A stretch of 64,000 nt of DNA from Lepeophtheirus salmonis (lineage: Eukaryota > Arthropoda > Copepoda > Siphonostomatoida > Caligidae), in NCBI RefSeq assembly GCF_016086655.4, contig NC_052131.2:34163705-34227704 (forward strand), in the 5' to 3' direction. The position numbers and the translations under genes were made by a program. The first letter of the stretch is position 1, and every line of letters begins with the position of its first letter. The notes beneath the pieces are model-generated. The model was not told the DNA's origin, made no database searches, and saw only the letters and a program-made list of their open reading frames with translations. This document shows positions 59,791 through 64,000 of the stretch, one piece after another.

Positions 59791-60784
59791 ATAATTGATG
59801 GAAATATTTTTAAATTGAAAAATAAATATATCCCAAAAAGTTTGTCAATTATACTCTGCAGATTTAGTGGACTTAGGTGTAAATTGTTTTAAAAATGTAT
59901 AATAAAATTAATATGTATGAATTTATACATAATTATAATACTTTGCCTGCTCTAATGATATTTTAATTGTAGAAGGTTCTCCTCTTTATAGATGTAATTC
60001 ATATTCTCTCCCGAAAATTGTATAACCGGCACCTGATATTAATAAGGGTCTTAATCAAATTGTACCATATGTCTCACTACTCCCTTCACCTTGTGATCAT
60101 ACAAAAATCCCATCTCTAACTATTTCTAAGCCTGCATCTAGACTAAAGAGAGTATTTATTTTTTCTCATGCTTGCTTTTGTGTTGACATACCTTATATAG
60201 AATAAGATAATCAACACGTGCTGTGGAAAAACACTCAAATAAAAGTCGACTTTGTTTTAGCTCGTACATACATCTGAAGAGATTTAAAATGCAACGTTTG
60301 AAGAGGGTACTTTGTTCAAGGGCAGTTGAAAACATTTATTTTCTTGTTATTATATGTAAGCCATGAATGAATCTCTATGAATATTACATGAAGGTCTCTG
60401 AAGTAGATATATGGCTTAAAATAATGTTAATAAAAATTATATAAGCAATAAAAACCACCTGTTCAAAGTATATAATATAGATTAAATTATACACACTTAT
60501 ACTCGTAGATTAGATAATTAAAGAAGATACATAAACAGCGTCTTGTGATTGTAATTTATGGGAATAGGGCTGGCCTAAACTACTAACATAAGCCTACTCA
60601 CTTAGGCAGGAACATCCATATAGTCGACTATATTAACTTAAACAATTGGACGATTAGATACGTAGAGTCAGGATATAGTGAGTACCTTAAATCCAAGGTG
60701 CAGCCTGGATCCTTTATGCTACATAGCTACTTTACGTATATGTTTACATACATAATCTATACCGAACTAGTAAAAAACTTAAAC
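59791..60784. other. Noncoding stretch
   Basis: No gene is seen. A less AT-rich segment at 60560-60710 (AGGGCTGGCCTAAACTAC and similar) may be a fragment of an unrecognised repeat. Confidence 0.4.
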
Positions 60785-60960
60785 CACCATCAGTGAACAT
60801 CTTTTTATAATCCGGTTAAAAAATAAAGTCCAAAAGCAAAACGTGTTTAATTAAATAATAACCATTTGAGCGATTTAAAAAAACCGTCATTTAAATTTTG
60901 TATCTTTTTTTAGTTGTAACACGTGAATATCAATTGAAATGCTATTAATACAGCACATAA
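60785..60960 (+). repeat. Dispersed repeat family G, copy 2
   Basis: Partner of 16346-16560; conserved GTGAACAT followed by TTTTTATAATCCGGTTA, then ACACGTGAATATCAATTGAA and AATAC. Confidence 0.6.
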
Positions 60961-61189
60961 AATTTTTACTTCAAAATAATTTTAACGACATTACTTTGTT
61001 GTTTCAACAAGATGTAATTTGGTATTCTTACAGTAAACAAATTAAATTTTTATTTTTGATAAAAATTTCTATGAATAATAAATTACCCTTTACGTATTTT
61101 GGAATAAAATTAATAATTATCAGTGTTTGATGAGCTTGCGTGAATAATATAAAAGGATCAGGTCTAATAAAATAATTTTTTAGCTACCC
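60961..61189. other. AT-rich stretch
   Basis: Nothing is recognised; a 63-codon frame here (60939-61130) shows no domain. Confidence 0.4.
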
Positions 61190-61480
61190 ATGTACGCTTC
61201 GGTCTTTTCATTAAAAAAAATAGAAGAATCAAAAGGAAAAAGAAAGGAACGACTTTTAAGGAAAACATCTAATAAAACTCACCAAACCTCAATTACAGCC
61301 TTGCTAAATGCACAAATAAATCATAGACAAGGATTAGTAAAGAATTGCATCTGATTGAATGGTTTAAGCGTACTCTAAAAAGTATTGTCAATAAAACGTA
61401 GATTCATAAGAATAAAAAGGATTCTTATGAATCTTGGGGTGTATAATATCCAGATTCACTAATGGAGTGATAATGCTTCT
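61190..61480 (+). repeat. Dispersed repeat family B copy
   Basis: Blocks: GGAACGACTTTTAAGGAAAA, CACCAAACCTCAATTA, GACAAGGATTAGTAAAGAAT, AAAAAGTATTGTCAATAAAA with CGTAGATTC, TCTTGGGGTGTATAATATCC and TTCACTAATGGAG. Together with 51.0 and 57.9 kb it defines the family's 3' half best. Confidence 0.7.
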
Positions 61481-62253
61481 TGTAATGTGATGTGTTAGAT
61501 CATTACTTGTTTGGCTGAAGTAGTCATGATAAAATAGTTCTATATTTTATACATTTATTAGTCTGTTTTTGGTGTTATGACACATGGAATTCAAAACGGT
61601 CGAACAAATCTGTTTTAAATTTAGAAAATAGACGGAAAAAATAACCAAACATGTTCCTATGATATTTTTTGGGGCCTTTAAGATCACAAAGAAGCTAACC
61701 GAAAGTAAATTGACTTTCTTTATCACTCTCATTCTCTCTGTCTCTCGACTCTTCTATTTTTCCTTTGTCTTTTTCTATATCCATATATCTGTATTTTTCT
61801 TCTACCTTCATTCTTTGTTTCTATTCCCTTCTATTCAGCCCTGCTGCTAGTTTTCAAAAAAAAATTATAATGTAATTTTCTCAAGATGTTTTTTTTTAAC
61901 ATTTTATCATAAACTTTCACTCATAATATGTAGTTTGTTCCTCAATTACATAATAAAAAAAATATAAGAAAAGATAAAACAATAAGCCCAGCTTTGAAAA
62001 AATATATATAAATTATAAAACATGTCAAAATGAAGTTTTGAAGCCATAGGCTTTTTGATCATCATAAAATGGTTTCTTTAACCTCAGCAGACGGTTGAAA
62101 TTTTTTTGTACCAAACCTGTATTCAAATATAATGGATAGTTTCCCGAAAATTAATACTTAATTGTAACTATATTAATTAAAACAGACTCAAAAATCTTTT
62201 TTTTTTTTTGTGTTGACCAGCATATTTTTAAAACTTTGCTACAATCATATTTG
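61481..62253. other. AT-rich stretch, no gene seen
   Basis: A pyrimidine-rich tract (CTCTCATTCTCTCTGTCTCT) lies at about 61725-61745. Frames at 61547-61732 (minus) and 61659-61850 (plus) are not supported. Confidence 0.45.
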
Positions 62254-62420
62254 ATACCAAGAGTCCGCAAAGGAAGGTTCTATATCTCAGGTATTTTTGT
62301 ATTGTTACTTGTTAAAAATATATTTAGAGTATTCATTAAACATTTTTAATTTGAAATAATTTGGTAACTTGGATTGCTTAAAAAAAGTGGGATCATTTCA
62401 AATACCAAGAGTCCGTAAAG
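62254..62420 (+). repeat. Pair of 19-base direct repeats
   Basis: ATACCAAGAGTCCGCAAAG at 62254-62272 recurs as ATACCAAGAGTCCGTAAAG at 62402-62420, with one difference and 148 bases between starts. A related inverted word (GGAGACTCTTATGGT) follows near 62678. This could be the inner edge of an unrecognised element. Confidence 0.7.
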
Positions 62421-62990
62421 AGATGTGTTATAACATCATTGTTTCATGTGTAAAAGAATATATCAAAAAATATTATTATATAAATTTGTATTTACTAAAT
62501 AAAGTTTTGCCATTCTATATTAATTATAGTAAAGAATAGATCTCATAAATTAAGATTAACAAATTTTTAATTTCATTATTTTGTATTTTTTTCATAAGAA
62601 AATTAGTATTATTTCGTTTTTAAATAAATTAATTAGATGTCTTCTTTTAGCCTTGAACGGTATTATAATTCTTTGGAGACTCTTATGGTCCAGTTGAATC
62701 AAATAGTATTTAATGTGTAAGATATAAATCTTAAATAATATTGTAGTTGAATTGTAGTTTAAAGGAGTACTTTATCTTAATTCTTTGTAATTACCATTTG
62801 TTGGTTTCTGTATTATAGTGTTATTAGTTATATATACAATAGTTCTTTCATTGATTTAATAATTACCAATAGGGGACTACTACTTACAAACATATAATTA
62901 AATATTAGAGTTGTGTACATTTAATAAATAATAGTATACGTTATTAAATAATAATCTATCATTAGTAATCTTGTAAGCAAGAAAACGAGC
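62421..62990. other. AT-rich stretch, no gene seen
   Basis: Nothing is recognised. Confidence 0.45.
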
Positions 62991-64000
62991 AGTACGTCAC
63001 TCCATCAGTCATAATTTGTTCCCCCTCTTTTTCCTCCCCCCAACAACAACAACGAGGGCTGTATAAGAATAAGAATAATCCTGTTATTAGATCTAGTGTA
63101 AAGATAACAAATCCCACACATCATATTATAAATTAAATAATCTTAAAAAGAAAACAAAAAAGGGAGGCGAGAAAAAAAACTTCACCTATATAACATAATC
63201 AAAAAATAGAATTTGACAAATTAATGAAATAAATATATAATTAAACAATCACAAAATGGATGATAAAAGGCGAATATCATTCAGAGCAGCATAGGGGTAT
63301 ATTTCAGTGGAGTTAAATATTAATTATTTTTTTGCAATTGATTTAAATCCAATTCTGAACGAAAGGGCTACATCGTTAAAGGGTTAAATTTTTTCCTCTT
63401 GGGTGGGAGGTCTCCCAAAGTAGTGAGTGAGTCTTTCAGGCATTATTGAGCATAGTACTTGTAGTAGCTTACAGTCACAAAATCATGGTTTGAGCGTCTT
63501 CGTTTTATTATAGTATAATTAGTGGGAATAGCCGGTATTGCTCGGAGTTATTAAGTCATGATTAACATTCATTAATAAGATATTGATGTACTCCTTTGTT
63601 TTCTTCTTTTTTTTTAAATATGAATTATGATTAAATGAGCTTAACTACACAGCTTATATATATATATAGATATTTGTAAACAAATAAGACACACCAGATA
63701 TTAGCTACACACACTCGTTGCTACATTGCTATTTCTTAGATCAAAAATGACTATATGGCAGACATACAAAATTTGGAAAAATACGTGTGGTATGTATTTT
63801 GGGCAGACGTCTTTTTTGTGCTGTGTAAATTAAATTCGGATTTAGTGAGTTCAAGGCGTATTTTGGCATTTTTATATGTGTAAAAAGTGTTTTAAGTGCA
63901 AGAACGCCCTTTTTCTGTCGTTATTTTTAGAAGTCAGTTTCTGAGAGGCGAAGATTGTCTCCTAAGATCCCTAGGATAAAGCAAGTCATTGTTTTTGATT
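62991..64000. other. Right-edge noncoding stretch, less uniform composition
   Basis: This last kilobase has more GC-bearing words than the interior: a pyrimidine tract with CAA repeats at 63020-63055, GTGGGAGGTCTCCC at about 63403-63416 and a less AT-rich final 150 bases. It might approach a gene outside the window, such as a promoter or first-exon region, but no start codon, splice site or core promoter can be supported. Confidence 0.25.

Noticed and set aside
1..64000. CRISPR arrays, operons, bacterial promoters or ribosome binding sites
   Set aside because: No regularly spaced repeats with unique spacers and no prokaryotic gene packing; the content is eukaryotic intergenic DNA.

Overview
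The window is strongly AT-rich nuclear DNA from an animal, with long homopolymer and TA runs, no bacterial gene layout and no intact gene that I can recognise. The transposon content (several diverged mariner-type families with D-x37-D spacing, plus a THAP-domain relic) fits an arthropod, and a parasitic copepod such as a salmon louse would be a good guess. That assignment is inference only; no diagnostic host gene is present.

The window reads as intergenic or large-intron DNA that has been a landing ground for mobile elements. The one non-mariner coding relic with a clear domain is a THAP-type zinc-finger pseudogene at 6323-7135, open in one frame but broken by three stop codons. Tc1/mariner transposase relics lie at 16.7-17.6, 19.0-19.6, 27.9-28.6, 30.8-31.1, 34.5-35.2, 43.0-43.7 and 54.0-55.0 kb (the last on the minus strand), with a solitary terminus at 52.9 kb. 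Several keep terminal inverted repeats with TA at the ends. Most have lost the middle of the transposase, so they look like internally deleted, non-autonomous copies. A possible Gag-like zinc knuckle relic sits at 37.3-37.6 kb.

Between these lie diverged dispersed repeats found by comparing parts of the window with each other. They are called families A to I here: A (2.6, 4.0, 27.0, 30.1, 32.1, 42.2 kb), B (17.6, 51.0, 57.9, 61.2 kb, weaker at 30.5 and 39.7), C (3.0, 36.6, 56.6 kb), D (14.0, 20.4 kb), E (15.0, 24.5 kb), F (4.8, 41.3, 55.0 kb), G (16.3, 60.8 kb), H (40.7, 52.2 kb) and I (26.7, 49.8 kb). There are also a MITE with about 100-base inverted arms at 603-1006, a smaller foldback at 49239-49458, short hairpins, two 29-base tandem duplications, a G-quadruplex-type G-rich tract at 22.3 kb and three weak tRNA-like SINE candidates.

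No rRNA, convincing tRNA gene, CRISPR array or operon was found. The genes do not work together as a system; the biology here is decay and dispersal of transposons. All identities come from reading the sequence and recalling protein families. No database search was run, and repeat boundaries are approximate.
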